In this document: positions 1 through 10,161 of the stretch, in pieces
Layout of the letters: each line of letters opens with the position of its first letter
Position numbering within the stretch: the stretch's first letter is position 1
Assembly (NCBI GenBank): GCA_016182605.1
Contig: JACPGE010000082.1
Span: 1-62,090, forward strand
Origin: Candidatus Hydrogenedentota bacterium
Lineage (GTDB): Bacteria; Hydrogenedentota; Hydrogenedentia; Hydrogenedentales; JAEUWI01
Direction of reading: 5' to 3'
DNA: 62,090 bases
Made by a program: the position numbers and the translations under genes
Notes under the pieces: generated by a model
Database searches by the model: none
Seen by the model: the letters and a program-made list of their open reading frames with translations, nothing else
What the model was told of the DNA's origin: nothing

Positions 1-395
1 AGTCTCCTTCGGTTTCGTGGCCGACCCGTCGGTCCACGCCATTCGATTTGCGAATATTGCCCGGAGGCTTCCCACTTTTGCATCTCCGCTTGAAAAAACC
101 ACGCCTATGCATGCTAACAGTCCCCGCCGGTGCGGGCGCACTTGCCTGTTCGCGACCTGCAACCCGTCGGGTACAGTCCCCGGGTCATGCCACGCCGACA
201 ACCGGGTAACAGTCCCCGGAGTTGTTCACATTGCATCCCAAGGGGACTGTACCTCGCCGCTGCACAAAACCACGGCTGGTCACCAAGTCCTCAACGGCGA
301 GGGACCGTACCCGGGAACTCTCGCACGTTGATGCCCCGTCGACATTACTTTGACGCGTCGGTCAACGTCGCCACCCGGGGACTTCTCCTCCCGCG
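1..395. other. Non-coding stretch at the window edge
   Basis: I find no credible gene here. The open frames that cross it are arginine/proline-rich and have no recognisable domain or convincing ribosome site. The stretch lies downstream of the pepF-like gene, which reads toward it, and holds the GTACAGTCCCC-type repeat cluster described separately. The window begins inside this region, so a gene could lie just outside. Confidence 0.6.
116..315. repeat. Cluster of GTACAGTCCCCGG motifs in both orientations
   Basis: Five related short motifs occur in 200 bases. AACAGTCCCC is at 116-125, GGTACAGTCCCCGGG at 170-184 and GGTAACAGTCCCCGG at 205-219. The reverse complement GGGGACTGTACC is at 242-253, and a variant GAGGGACCGTACCCGGG is at 299-315. 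The mixed orientations could form hairpins and resemble REP-like intergenic repeats. No transposase of the RAYT/IS200 type is visible within the window. Function unknown. Confidence 0.6.
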
Positions 396-2201
396 TTAGA
401 CCAGCGCCTCCAGTTCCGTCACCAGTTCGCCGAAACGTTTCATGGCGTCTTCCACGGGGGCGGGTTTGCGCAAGTCCACGCCGGCGTCTTTCAACAGGTC
501 CATGGGAAACTTGGAACCGCCGCTCTGAAGGAAACGCAGATACCGCCCGCGCTCGGCCTTGCCCCCTTCGCGCACCATGCGTGAAAGGGCGATGGCGGCG
601 GAAAGCCCCGTGGCGTACTTGTAGACATAGAAGGCGTTGTAGAAGTGGGGAATGCGCAGGCATTCAAGCTCCAAGGCCTCATCCACCACGAAATTGGGGC
701 CGAAGTACACGTCGATCAACTTGCGGTATTCCGCGCGAAGGGTGTCCACGGTGAGGGGCTGTCCCGATTCGGCAAGTTCGTGGATAACCTTCTCGTATTC
801 GGCAAACATCGTCTGCCGGATGATGGTGCCGCGGATCTCATCGAGTTCGCGGCTGACCAGGCGGATCCTGTCTTGCTTCGTCTTGACGCGTTGGAGGAGG
901 TGGTGGCTGAGCAACTGCTCGTTGAAGGTCGAGGCCACCTCGGCGACGAAGATGGTGTAGTGGCAATAGGTGTAGGGCTGGTGGCGGTGGCTGTAGAAGG
1001 TGTGCATGGAGTGGCCCGCCTCGTGGGCCAGGGTGAACATGCTGTCTTCGACTTCTTCCTTGTAGTTCATCATGATATAAGGCGGTGTGCCGTAGGCGCC
1101 GTAGGAGAAGGCGCCGCTGCGCTTGCCCTTGTTTTCGTAGCGGTCCACCCAGCGTCCGTCGAGAAGGCCCTTACGGAGCACGCCCGTATATTCGCTGCCG
1201 AGGGGGTGCAGCGCGTCGCAAATGGTGTCGACCGCGTTGGTGTAGGAGTTGTTCATCTTCACCGTCTTCACGAGCGGGGTGAAGATATCGTAGGCGCGCA
1301 CCTCCTTGACCTTGAGTGCTTTTCTGCGCACGTCGAGGTAGCGGTACATGGCGGGCAGGTTGGCGCGCACGGTGCCCACGAGGCTGTTGTACACCTCCAC
1401 AGGCACCTTGTCACTGAACAGGGCGGCCTCTAGCGCACTCGGGTAATTGCGCACGCGTGCCTGGTACACGTCCTGGAGTACGCTGCTGCCCAGGGTGGCG
1501 GCGAAGGTATTTTTGTGGGCGTCGTAGGTTTTGTAGAACTTGTCGAAGGCCTCTTTGCGCACGGCGCGGCGCGGCGATTCCAGAAGGGTGCGGAAAGAAC
1601 TCTGGCTCAATTCGATCTCGGCGCCGGTCTCGTCCTTCACGGTGCCAAAGGTGAGGTCGGCGTCGTTCAACTGGCCGAAGATCTGGGACGCACTTCCCGC
1701 CACTTCCCCCTGCATGGCCAGGAGGCGCTCTTCGTTGGTGGAAAGAATGTGGTTCCGGTAGCGGAGCAATTTTTCCAGGCGAAAACGGTAGGGCTCCAGG
1801 GCCTTCTGCTTCATGAAGGCGTCCATCTTCTTTTTGGGAATGGCCTGGATTTCCGGGGCCAGGTAGCTGGCGGTCTCGTTTACCTGGGTGGCCAGGTAGG
1901 TAAAGCGGGAGATCATGGCCTGATACGTGCTGTCGGCGACGTTCTCGGTGGACTTGAGGTAGGCATAGACCCCGAGCTTTTCACCGAGTTTCTCCAGTGC
2001 CTCCTCCACTTCGATGCACTGACGGATAGTGTTTGCCGAACGCCCGAGCTTGCCGCGAAAGGCGCCCAGCTTGGGGGTAAGCCGCTGTAACTGCTTGTAG
2101 CCCTTCTCCCACGCGGCATCCGACGTGAAAATCTTGGTCAGGTCCCACGTATCGCCCTGCGCCACCTGGGCACGCTCCGGAATCAGCTTTTTCTTCGCCA
2201 T
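396..2201 (-). CDS. pepF: Oligoendopeptidase F (M3 family zinc metallopeptidase)
   Basis: This is a cytoplasmic M3-family peptidase expected to hydrolyse short peptides during peptide recycling. The 601-residue length fits the PepF/oligoendopeptidase F family. The zinc-binding motif HEAGH lies near residues 394-398 in the context TLAHEAGHSMHTFYS, and a glutamate that should be the third ligand follows in VAEVASTFNEQLL. The N-terminal half is helical, as expected for the M3 fold. There is no signal peptide. The start is followed by the lysine-rich MAKKKLIPERAQ. The gene diverges from ahcY, with about 280 bases between them. Confidence 0.93.
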   Translation of the reverse strand: MAKKKLIPERAQVAQGDTWDLTKIFTSDAAWEKGYKQLQRLTPKLGAFRGKLGRSANTIRQCIEVEEALEKLGEKLGVYAYLKSTENVADSTYQAMISRFTYLATQVNETASYLAPEIQAIPKKKMDAFMKQKALEPYRFRLEKLLRYRNHILSTNEERLLAMQGEVAGSASQIFGQLNDADLTFGTVKDETGAEIELSQSSFRTLLESPRRAVRKEAFDKFYKTYDAHKNTFAATLGSSVLQDVYQARVRNYPSALEAALFSDKVPVEVYNSLVGTVRANLPAMYRYLDVRRKALKVKEVRAYDIFTPLVKTVKMNNSYTNAVDTICDALHPLGSEYTGVLRKGLLDGRWVDRYENKGKRSGAFSYGAYGTPPYIMMNYKEEVEDSMFTLAHEAGHSMHTFYSHRHQPYTYCHYTIFVAEVASTFNEQLLSHHLLQRVKTKQDRIRLVSRELDEIRGTIIRQTMFAEYEKVIHELAESGQPLTVDTLRAEYRKLIDVYFGPNFVVDEALELECLRIPHFYNAFYVYKYATGLSAAIALSRMVREGGKAERGRYLRFLQSGGSKFPMDLLKDAGVDLRKPAPVEDAMKRFGELVTELEALV

Positions 2202-2265
2202 GCAGAGAAGGTCCTTCTACGGTTTGGCCAACATCAGCCCGGTACCTGGGTTCGAGAAGCCGTAG

Positions 2266-2294
2266 TATATAGGGCAGGCACCCCGGGAAGTAAA
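2266..2294 (-). promoter_or_regulatory. Candidate sigma-70-type promoter for pepF
   Basis: On the minus strand, TTTACT (plus 2289-2294) and TATATA (plus 2266-2271) are separated by 17 bases, a standard spacing. Each box matches the sigma-70 consensus only partly. The start codon would lie about 60 bases downstream. A CCCCGG-N8-CCGGGG inverted repeat at 2281-2300 overlaps the -35 side and could be an operator or chance. Confidence 0.35.
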
Positions 2295-2482
2295 CCGGGG
2301 CGGCCCCGTGGCATCGAGGCAGTCTCCGGGGATGAGGAATAAATGGCCCCCACCGGGCCGTTCTTGCTACAATGTTTGCCATCCCCCAGACGGCAAGCGC
2401 CTGTCTTGGGTGGGGAATCGACGGGTGCGGTACTGTAGAGGGGACCGCGCCCGGAACCTGTGCACAATAAGGAGCGAGATCC

Positions 2483-3943
2483 ATGGCTGTTGTACTGAGC
2501 GAGAATATACCGGGCACCGACACCTCCCTGCCCTACAAGGTCGCCGACCTTTCTCTGGCAAGCTGGGGCCGGAAAGAGATTGAGATTGCCGAGAAGGAAA
2601 TGCCGGGCCTGATGGCCATCCGCCGGCGGCACGCGGCCGCGAAGCCCCTCAAAGGCGCGCGGATCATGGGGTCGCTCCACATGACCATTCAGACCGCGGT
2701 GCTCATTGAGACGCTGGCGGATCTGGGCGCGGACGTGCGCTGGGCGAGCTGCAACATCTACTCGACGCAGGACCATGCGGCGGCGGCCATCGCGGAAGCG
2801 GGCGTGCCGGTCTTCGCGTGGAAGGGCGAAACCCTGGAAGAATACTGGTGGTGCACCTACCAGGCGATCCTCTTCCCCGAGGGCGAGACGCTGAACATGA
2901 TCGTGGACGACGGCGGCGACGCGACCCTGCTGATTCACCGGGGCTACGACCTGGAAGAGCATTTCAACAAGACGGGCGGCCTGATCCCGATTTCGCGGGA
3001 AAACCACGAGATCGAAATCGTGGACACCCTGTTGCACCGCGTGCACAGCGAAGCCCCGAACCGGTGGCATGAAATCGTGGAGAACTGGATTGGCGTTTCG
3101 GAAGAAACGACCACCGGGGTGCACCGCCTCTACCACATGATGGAAGAGGGCAAGCTCCGCACGCGCGCCATGAACGTGAACGACTCCGTGACAAAGTCGA
3201 AGTTCGACAACCTCTACGGCTGCCGCGAATCCCTGGCCGACGGCATCAAGCGCGCGACCGACGTCATGGTGGCGGGCAAGGTGACCGTGGTGGCGGGCTA
3301 CGGCGACGTGGGCAAGGGCTGCGCCGCCGCGATGAAAGGTCTGGGCGCCCGCGTGATGGTCACGGAAATCGATCCCATCTGCGCCTTGCAGGCGTGCATG
3401 GAAGGCTACCAGGTCCTCACGATGGACGAAGCCGCTCCGCTGGGCGACATATTTGTGACGACGACCGGCTGCTGCGACGTGATCACCATCGAGCACATGC
3501 GCAAGATGAAAGACAACGTGATTGTCTGCAACATTGGCCACTTCGACTCTGAGATTCAGATTGCCGCGCTGGAAAAAGAGCCGGGCATTCAAGAGATCAA
3601 CATCAAGCCGCAGGTGGACAAATTCGTCTTTAAGGATGGCCACTCGATTCTCGTGCTGGCGCGGGGCCGGCTGGTGAATCTGGGTTGTGCCACGGGCCAC
3701 CCCTCCTTCGTGATGTCGAATTCCTTCGCAAACCAGACCCTGGCGCAGATCGCGTTCTGGACCGAGCCGGAAAAATACGAAGTGGGCAAGGTCTACGTGT
3801 TGCCGAAGCACCTGGACGAAGAAGTGGCGCGCCTGCACCTGGAGCAACTGGGCGCCAAGCTGGAACGGCTGACGGACAGCCAGGCGAAGTACATGGGCCT
3901 GTCCCAGGACGGCCCCTACAAGCCGGACCACTACCGCTACTAA
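2483..3943 (+). CDS. ahcY: Adenosylhomocysteinase (SAH hydrolase)
   Basis: This enzyme reversibly cleaves S-adenosylhomocysteine to homocysteine and adenosine, using bound NAD, which relieves product inhibition of methyltransferases. At 486 residues it is full length for the family. Seen directly: the substrate-domain segment [16 protein letters not shown], the catalytic lysine context [14 protein letters not shown], the NAD-binding loop [13 protein letters not shown] near residue 270, and the conserved C-terminal KPDHYRY. The start ATG follows AAGGAGCGAGATCC, a good ribosome site. A likely -10 box TACAAT at 2368-2373 implies a leader of about 100 bases. The gene ends just before a bidirectional terminator. 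Confidence 0.97.
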   Translation: MAVVLSENIPGTDTSLPYKVADLSLASWGRKEIEIAEKEMPGLMAIRRRHAAAKPLKGARIMGSLHMTIQTAVLIETLADLGADVRWASCNIYSTQDHAAAAIAEAGVPVFAWKGETLEEYWWCTYQAILFPEGETLNMIVDDGGDATLLIHRGYDLEEHFNKTGGLIPISRENHEIEIVDTLLHRVHSEAPNRWHEIVENWIGVSEETTTGVHRLYHMMEEGKLRTRAMNVNDSVTKSKFDNLYGCRESLADGIKRATDVMVAGKVTVVAGYGDVGKGCAAAMKGLGARVMVTEIDPICALQACMEGYQVLTMDEAAPLGDIFVTTTGCCDVITIEHMRKMKDNVIVCNIGHFDSEIQIAALEKEPGIQEINIKPQVDKFVFKDGHSILVLARGRLVNLGCATGHPSFVMSNSFANQTLAQIAFWTEPEKYEVGKVYVLPKHLDEEVARLHLEQLGAKLERLTDSQAKYMGLSQDGPYKPDHYRY

Positions 3944-3970
3944 TCCCCGCGACCATTGGAAATCAAAAAT

Positions 3971-3998
3971 CGCGCCCCGGCTCTCCGGGGCGCGTTTC
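3971..3998. terminator. Bidirectional intrinsic terminator between ahcY and the aldo/keto reductase
   Basis: CGCGCCCCGG (3971-3980), a CTCT loop and CCGGGGCGCG (3985-3994) form a perfect 10-bp stem. TTTCTGTT follows on the plus side. AAAAAT precedes it, which reads as ATTTTT after the stem on the minus strand. It sits between the converging ends of ahcY and the aldo/keto reductase and could serve both. Confidence 0.85.
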
Positions 3999-4026
3999 TG
4001 TTCAGCTCAAGGAATTGCGCAGCGAA

Positions 4027-5079
4027 TCACGCCTGCGCGAAATAGGTGTGGCTGTTCACTGCGGCGTGCAGGTTCTCTTCGAAGTGCTTGAAGTTCTGCA
4101 TGTCCGCGTTTACGGCATCGATGCCGTGTTCGAGCACATAGGCGTAGGAGCGCTGGTACGGGTTCAGGCCCGACTCCAGGAATTTCTGATCGTAGAAGGT
4201 GTCGAACGCGGTCTCTTCGCCATTGCCGAGGGCGGCCATCTTCGGCGCAAGGTACCGGCCGGCCTTCATCCCGATGAGACCCATGCCCGCCTTTTTCGCG
4301 GCATCGAGTTCAGGCTGGATGTCTTTCATGGCGGCAGTGCCTTCGAGCAGGCTCTTGCTGTCCCAGTCATACCAGCCCGCGGGGGTGATGGCGATCATGG
4401 CGAGGTCGTACCAGCCGGTCTTCACGGCGCTTGCCAGGCACTGCTGGGCGCGCTTGTGGGTGCTGATGCCGAAATGACCGACCTTGCCGGCTTCTTTCGC
4501 CTTGAGGAAGGCCTCGTGCAAGGCTTCGCATTCCACGAGGGCCGGGTCGCCCACGGCCATGAGATAATACGCATCCACGTAGTCCTGCTCCAGATCCTTC
4601 AGGCTGCGATCGAGCAGCTTGGTCCAATACTCCGCGGCGTGCTTCGCTTGTTTCGCGTTGAGGGGTTCGCCCTCTTTGTGCTCGTCGATGATGCTGAGAG
4701 GCGCCTTGGAGGTAACCCACACCTCTTCGCGGTGGGCCTTGAGGAACGGCGCCAGCGCGTGTTCGCTGCCCTTGTAATAGACGTCGGAGCCCACATCATA
4801 GAAATTGACGCCGGCTTCATAGGCCCGCTCCAACAGGCGCACGGCCTTGCCGCCCATGAGCGCGGCGCCGCAGCCGAAGACGAGGCGGCTGGCCCGGAAC
4901 CCGGTGCGCCCCAGCACGCGGTACGGCATGCCCTCGCGCTCGTTGCGCGTGTTGGACAGGGTCTTCCCCGGTGCGGGCACGGCCGAGGCCGATGCGGTCA
5001 CGACACCGGCCGCCGCGGCGGCAGAAACCTGCATGAATCGGCGGCGATCCAGTTCGACAGAATGGTAGCGATCAGTCAT
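4027..5079 (-). CDS. Tat-exported aldo/keto reductase family protein
   Basis: This is a 350-residue NAD(P)H-dependent oxidoreductase of the aldo/keto reductase superfamily. The start at 5079 is preferred because GGAGAACGAGCC precedes the ATG; the frame is open to 5103 but has no ribosome site there. The N-terminus contains DRRRFMQVSAAAAAG, a twin-arginine signal, so the folded cofactor-loaded protein is probably exported. The reductase part begins with MPYRVLGRTGFRASRLVFGCG near residue 50. The catalytic region NFYDVGSDVYYKGSE has D and Y at the expected places, followed by the lysine of VWVTSKAPL. Substrate unknown. It has its own promoter. Confidence 0.85.
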   Translation of the reverse strand: MTDRYHSVELDRRRFMQVSAAAAAGVVTASASAVPAPGKTLSNTRNEREGMPYRVLGRTGFRASRLVFGCGAALMGGKAVRLLERAYEAGVNFYDVGSDVYYKGSEHALAPFLKAHREEVWVTSKAPLSIIDEHKEGEPLNAKQAKHAAEYWTKLLDRSLKDLEQDYVDAYYLMAVGDPALVECEALHEAFLKAKEAGKVGHFGISTHKRAQQCLASAVKTGWYDLAMIAITPAGWYDWDSKSLLEGTAAMKDIQPELDAAKKAGMGLIGMKAGRYLAPKMAALGNGEETAFDTFYDQKFLESGLNPYQRSYAYVLEHGIDAVNADMQNFKHFEENLHAAVNSHTYFAQA

Positions 5080-5123
5080 GGCTCGTTCTCCGGTGCTGCC
5101 CATAGCTTGTTGTACACCCTGTC

Positions 5124-5152
5124 AATCTAACGGAAAGTACACGCACGGTCAA
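5124..5152 (-). promoter_or_regulatory. Candidate promoter for the aldo/keto reductase
   Basis: Minus-strand TTGACC (plus 5147-5152), a 17-base spacer and TAGATT (plus 5124-5129) lie about 45 bases upstream of the chosen start codon. The -35 box matches consensus at five of six positions. Confidence 0.5.
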
Positions 5153-5257
5153 GACAAAGTTCTCTGCCCCCATTGGGACCACGCCGGGGCGATCCGGGTT
5201 TTGGTGGAAATACCCCCCGGATTTTGTTAGCGTGACCCGATACTTGGAGGCTATGAC

Positions 5258-6205
5258 ATGACTATCAGGCTCGCTATCCCCCTGTTCCTGCTGCTTATAC
5301 TGGCGCCCGCCGTCCGGGCTGCCGAAACCGCCGCGCCCCCGCAGGACGCCGCCTGGGAACAGGCACGCATGGACACCCTGGCCGGGTTTGTGACCGATAT
5401 CACCCCTCCGGGCTTCACCCAGACCGGCCCGATCGCGCGCTACACTACGGCGAATCTCTACGACAAGATCAATGGCCGCTCCGAACTGTACAACTCCTAT
5501 GACGTGGTCGGGCTTGCCTTTGTGAGCTTCGCCCTCGAAGGGGCGCCGGAGAAGTTCATCGATATCTTCCTCTACGATCTGCGCACTCCGCTGGGGGCGT
5601 TTGGCGCGTATTCCGTGGAGCGCTGGTCGGATTCGAAGCCCCTGGAACTCGGACAGGGCGGTTACCGGACAGACAAGGACCATTTCTTCTGGACAGCCGA
5701 GTACTACGCGAATATATTTGGGGTGGACGATTCCGCGGCGGTGCAGGAGGCATGCGTATATCTTGGAAAGAAGCTTGCCGGGCGCCTGCCGAAGTCCGAG
5801 GAGATACCGTGGGGCATGAAGCTCTTTGCCCCCGAAGGGCTCTCGACAGAATCGATCCAGTACTTCAGCATAGACGGACTGAGCCTCGATTTCATGGTGC
5901 GGACCTTTTCCGCGCGCTATACGCAGGGCGGCGAAGAGTACCAGGTCTTTGTGTCGCAATCGGACGATGACAAGGCGGCGCAGGCGGTGCGCGATCAATT
6001 CGCGGGCTACCTGAAGAGTTACGGCAGCGATGTAACGGAGCGTTCGGTGGAGGGCACGCAGGTCATTTGCGGGGACACGGGCGGCGGCTACCACGATGGC
6101 GTGTTCGTGCAAGGCCGCTACGTGGCGGGCTTTTCCGCGCTGAAGGATCTGGCCCTGGTGGACACGATAGTGAAGCGGCTGCAAGAGAAACTGAAACAGC
6201 CGTAG
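5258..6205 (+). CDS. Secreted protein resembling DUF6599
   Basis: The 315-residue protein starts with a clear signal peptide (MTIRLAIPLFLLLILAPAVRA, cleavage likely after AxA near residue 21). The mature part contains a LYDKINGRSELYNSYD segment, which resembles the core of the DUF6599 family of uncharacterised exported bacterial proteins. No catalytic motif is recognisable. TTGGAGGCTATGAC before the ATG gives a good ribosome site. It is followed 38 bases later by the phytanoyl-CoA dioxygenase-like gene on the same strand and may begin that transcript. Function unknown; the DUF assignment is from memory of the motif only. Confidence 0.7.
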   Translation: MTIRLAIPLFLLLILAPAVRAAETAAPPQDAAWEQARMDTLAGFVTDITPPGFTQTGPIARYTTANLYDKINGRSELYNSYDVVGLAFVSFALEGAPEKFIDIFLYDLRTPLGAFGAYSVERWSDSKPLELGQGGYRTDKDHFFWTAEYYANIFGVDDSAAVQEACVYLGKKLAGRLPKSEEIPWGMKLFAPEGLSTESIQYFSIDGLSLDFMVRTFSARYTQGGEEYQVFVSQSDDDKAAQAVRDQFAGYLKSYGSDVTERSVEGTQVICGDTGGGYHDGVFVQGRYVAGFSALKDLALVDTIVKRLQEKLKQP

Positions 6206-6243
6206 GAGCGCGGCCACGGGCCGCAACGTGAAGGATGCAGCGC

Positions 6244-7046
<803 letters not shown>

Positions 7047-7050
<4 letters not shown>

Positions 7051-7997
7051 AGAAGCTGCCCTACACCCTGGGGCTCGATGTGGGCGGGAGCGTGGTGAAG
7101 TGTCTCGCATTGTCCCCCACAGGCGGCGAACTCTTCCGCCAGCGGGCGCCGCATTGCGGGGCAGCCCACGCGCCTCCCGGTCATAGCGGCGCGGCGGGAT
7201 TTCTGGATGCGGCACGGAATTGTGCGGCGGAATGCGTGCACACGCTCGAGGCGCCGCCCGCGTGGACAGGAGTGGCTGCTCCGGGCCTTGCGGCGCGCGA
7301 CGGCCGCTCGATCGCCGTAATGCCCGGAAGAATGGCGGGTCTGGAAGGTTTGGACTGGGGCCGTGAATTGGCGGCGCCCGGTTATGCGCCCGTGCTGAAT
7401 GACGGCCATGCCGCGCTCCTGGGAGAGGCCTGGCTGGGCGCGGGCCGTGGATGCCAGAACCTGATCATGTTCACGCTCGGTACGGGCGTGGGCGGCGCGC
7501 TCTTGCTCAATGGCCGGATTTTTACCGGTGCGCTTGGCCGCGCCGGACATCTGGGGCACATCTGCCTCAATCCCGATGGCGCGCCGGGCATCACACGGAT
7601 ACCGGGGTCCCTGGAGGATCAGGTGGGGGAATTTTCGCTCTTCAGCCGCAGTGAAGGCCGTTTCGAAACGACGGCTGCCTTGCTGGAGGCGGTGTACAAT
7701 GGCGATGCGTTTGCGCAATCGGTTTGGCAGCGTTCCATACGCGCGCTCGCGTGCGGCATCGCCTCGCTCATCAATGTGGCCGACCCGGAAGGGGTCATCG
7801 TGGGCGGCGGCATTGCCCAAGCGGGCAGCGCTTTGCTGGAGCCGCTCGAACAAGAGATGAACGCGGTGGAATGGCGGCCTGTCAACACCGGCGTACCGAT
7901 CAAACTCGCGGAACTGGGCGAATGGGCGGGCGCGATCGGCGCGGCCCGCCACGCCATGCTCACCGCGAAGCCGGAAGAGGAGATTCGCACAGCATGA
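7047..7997 (+). CDS. ROK-family sugar kinase-like protein lacking the zinc motif
   Basis: The 316-residue protein starts with GTG inside a GTGA overlap with the PhyH gene, giving MKKLPYTLGLDVGGSVVK, the phosphate-1 loop of the ASKHA/ROK fold. The likely catalytic aspartate is in VLNDGHAALLGEAWLG near residue 115. A second glycine-rich loop is FTLGTGVGGALLLNG, and the C-terminal adenosine motif is VIVGGGIAQAG. The usual ROK zinc-binding CxxGCxE signature is absent: the equivalent stretch reads LNPDGAPGITRIPGSLED. ROK members without it occur, but sugar specificity cannot be predicted. Co-translation with PhyH and two dehydrogenases suggests a joint sugar pathway. Confidence 0.8.
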
Positions 7998-9091
7998 GCC
8001 GCATGTGGCGCGTGGCCGGCCTCAGTTTCGAGCATATGCACATGGGCGACAACCTGCGCATGGCCTTTGAGCATCCCCAGGTCGAGATCGTGGGGGTCTG
8101 CGATCCCGATCGCGATGCCATGCGCGGCGCGACAGAAAAATTTTCGCTCTCCGATTCGCAGGTCTTTACGGATGCGGATGCCTGCATCGAGGCGGCCCGC
8201 CCCGACTTCGTGATTCTGTGTCCCGCGACGGCGCGGCATGGCGAGTGGACGGAGCGCGCGGCGGCGCACGGGGTGCACATGCTGGTGGAGAAGCCCTTTG
8301 CGGCCAATCTGGCGGAAGCCGATCGCATGATCGCCGCGGCGGATCGGGCAGGCGTGCGGCTCGCGATCAACTGGCCGCTGGCATGGCATGCGAGCCACCG
8401 CACGGCGAAGCGGCTGGTGGACGAGGGGACCGTGGGCGAGGTGATCGAAGTGCACCATTATGGGGGCAACCGCGGGCCGCTCTGGCATCTGGCGGACAAG
8501 GTGGAGACCTCGCCGGTCTTCGTGGCGCAAGAGAAATCGAAGAGCTGGTTCTACCAGGCCGCTGCCGGGGGAGGATCGCTGCTCGACTATCTGGGCTATG
8601 GCACCACGCTGGGCACGTGGTTTCTGGGCGGACGCAAGCCGATCGAAGTGACCGCAGTCGTGGACGATCACCCCGGTCTTGAAGTGGATGAGCACAGCAT
8701 CACCGTCGCGCGCTACGCCTTTGGACTCTCCAAGTTCGAGACGCGCTGGGGCACCTTCACCGATCCGTGGACGCTCCAGCCGCAGCCCAAGTGCGGCTTC
8801 GTAATCAAGGGCCGCGACGGCACCATCAGCAGTTACGATTATGCGGAGACGGTGCGTGTGCAGACCCGAAGTTGTCCGGAGGGCAAGGATGTTGCAGTGG
8901 ATGCACTTGTGCCACCCTTCCAAAATCCGGTGCAATATTTCGTGCATTGCCTGGAACGCGAGCTGCGGATTGAAGGCCCGCTTTCCGTGGAGACAGCGCG
9001 GATCGGCCAGCAGATTGTCGACACGGCCGCCGCCAGCGCGCGCGAAAAGCGCACCCTGCCCCTGCTGGGCGAGGAGGGTACGCCACGATGA
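7994..9091 (+). CDS. Gfo/Idh/MocA family oxidoreductase (first copy)
   Basis: This is a 365-residue NAD(P)-dependent sugar or cyclitol dehydrogenase-type protein. The ATG at 7994 overlaps the ROK stop in an ATGA. The N-terminal Rossmann strand reads VAGLSFEHMHMGDNLRMAF and lacks the usual GxGxxG. The EKP motif is intact (MLVEKPFAANLAEAD, near residue 100), and the C-terminal alpha/beta domain follows with GGGSLLDYLGYG. An alternative ATG lies three codons downstream. It partners the second Gfo/Idh/MocA gene, which starts within its stop codon. Substrate unknown. Confidence 0.88.
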   Translation: MSRMWRVAGLSFEHMHMGDNLRMAFEHPQVEIVGVCDPDRDAMRGATEKFSLSDSQVFTDADACIEAARPDFVILCPATARHGEWTERAAAHGVHMLVEKPFAANLAEADRMIAAADRAGVRLAINWPLAWHASHRTAKRLVDEGTVGEVIEVHHYGGNRGPLWHLADKVETSPVFVAQEKSKSWFYQAAAGGGSLLDYLGYGTTLGTWFLGGRKPIEVTAVVDDHPGLEVDEHSITVARYAFGLSKFETRWGTFTDPWTLQPQPKCGFVIKGRDGTISSYDYAETVRVQTRSCPEGKDVAVDALVPPFQNPVQYFVHCLERELRIEGPLSVETARIGQQIVDTAAASAREKRTLPLLGEEGTPR

Positions 9092-10161
9092 GCGACGCAA
9101 GACGCTGCGAAACCGGGGCCGATCGCCTGGCGGAATTCGCGCCCCCGGAACTGCCCTATCTGCCCCGCACGCTCACGCGGCCGGCGCCGGGCATTGCGCT
9201 CATAGGTTGTGGCGGGATAGCAGCCTATCACCTTGCCGCTTATCGGGCCGCGGGCTATCCGGTGCTTGCGCTGTACGACGTGGAATCCGCGCGGGCGGAA
9301 GATTTGCGGGATCGCTTCTATCCCGATGCGCGCGTTACGTCCCGCGTTGAAGAGGCCATTCATTGCCCGGGCGTGGAGGTGATCGATGCGGCGACGCACC
9401 CGGATCCGCGGGTAGCCATCATCGAAATGGCGCTTCGGGCCGGCAAGGATGTGCTGAGCCAGAAGCCCCTCGTCACCGACCTGGCGACGGGTGCGCGGCT
9501 CTGCGATCTGGCCGAGGCGGAGGGGCGGCTGCTCGCCGTGAATCTGAATGGCCGCTGGGCCCCGCATTTCTCCTACATGCGCCAAGCCATCGACGCGGGC
9601 CTGATCGGCGCCGTGAAGGCCGTCACCTGTTCGGTGCATTGGGATCACAACTGGACGGCGGACACGGCCTTCAACACATTGCCAGATCTCATCCTCTACG
9701 ATTTCGGGATTCACTGGTTCGACATATTGTGGTGCTTTTTCCATGGCCGTGCGCCGCGCTCTATTACCGCGTGCGCCTCCGTGTCGCCCGGGCAGCGCGC
9801 CCAACCGCCGCTGCTTGCCAGTGCCACAGTGCAGTTCGAGCGCGGCCAGGCGGCGGTGGTTTTTCACGGGGACACGCCTTACGGCGGCTGGGACACCACG
9901 GTGGTTGTTGGGGAGAAGGGCACGCTCATCAGCGAAGGTCCGGACCTTAACCACCAGTCGGTGCGGCTCTATACGGAGGCGGGCGTGGCTTTCCCCAAGC
10001 TAAGTGGCGACTGGTTTACGAACGGCTTCCACGGCACCATGGCCGAGTTGCTCTATGCGCGCGAGCACGGCGTGACGCCCCACAACAACGCGCGCAGCGC
10101 CCTGGAGAGTCTCGCATGGTGCTTCTCCGCCCGGGAACATGCCCGATCCGGGGCGCTGTGA
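9088..10161 (+). CDS. Gfo/Idh/MocA family oxidoreductase (second copy)
   Basis: The 357-residue protein starts in a four-base overlap with the preceding dehydrogenase. The nucleotide-binding loop IALIGCGGIAAYHLAAY is close to the family pattern. The EKP motif is changed to SQKPLVTD, keeping the catalytic lysine. The C-terminal domain contains DFGIHWFDILWCFF, typical of the family's substrate-facing sheet. It differs greatly from its upstream neighbour, so the pair is more likely two successive or opposing redox steps, as in transient 3-keto sugar chemistry, than a recent duplication. That pathway reading is inference. Last gene of the apparent operon. Confidence 0.88.
   Translation: MSDARRCETGADRLAEFAPPELPYLPRTLTRPAPGIALIGCGGIAAYHLAAYRAAGYPVLALYDVESARAEDLRDRFYPDARVTSRVEEAIHCPGVEVIDAATHPDPRVAIIEMALRAGKDVLSQKPLVTDLATGARLCDLAEAEGRLLAVNLNGRWAPHFSYMRQAIDAGLIGAVKAVTCSVHWDHNWTADTAFNTLPDLILYDFGIHWFDILWCFFHGRAPRSITACASVSPGQRAQPPLLASATVQFERGQAAVVFHGDTPYGGWDTTVVVGEKGTLISEGPDLNHQSVRLYTEAGVAFPKLSGDWFTNGFHGTMAELLYAREHGVTPHNNARSALESLAWCFSAREHARSGAL

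Noticed and set aside
645-1433. 262-codon plus-strand open frame inside pepF
   Set aside because: Antisense to the PepF catalytic region, His/Val-rich and without recognisable features.
2300-2482. Canonical SAH riboswitch before ahcY
   Set aside because: I could not find the conserved core of the known class in this stretch.
2234-3931. 565-codon minus-strand open frame opposite ahcY
   Set aside because: It mirrors a certain gene in antisense, is rich in His/Val/Arg and has no recognisable domain; long antisense frames are common in GC-rich DNA.
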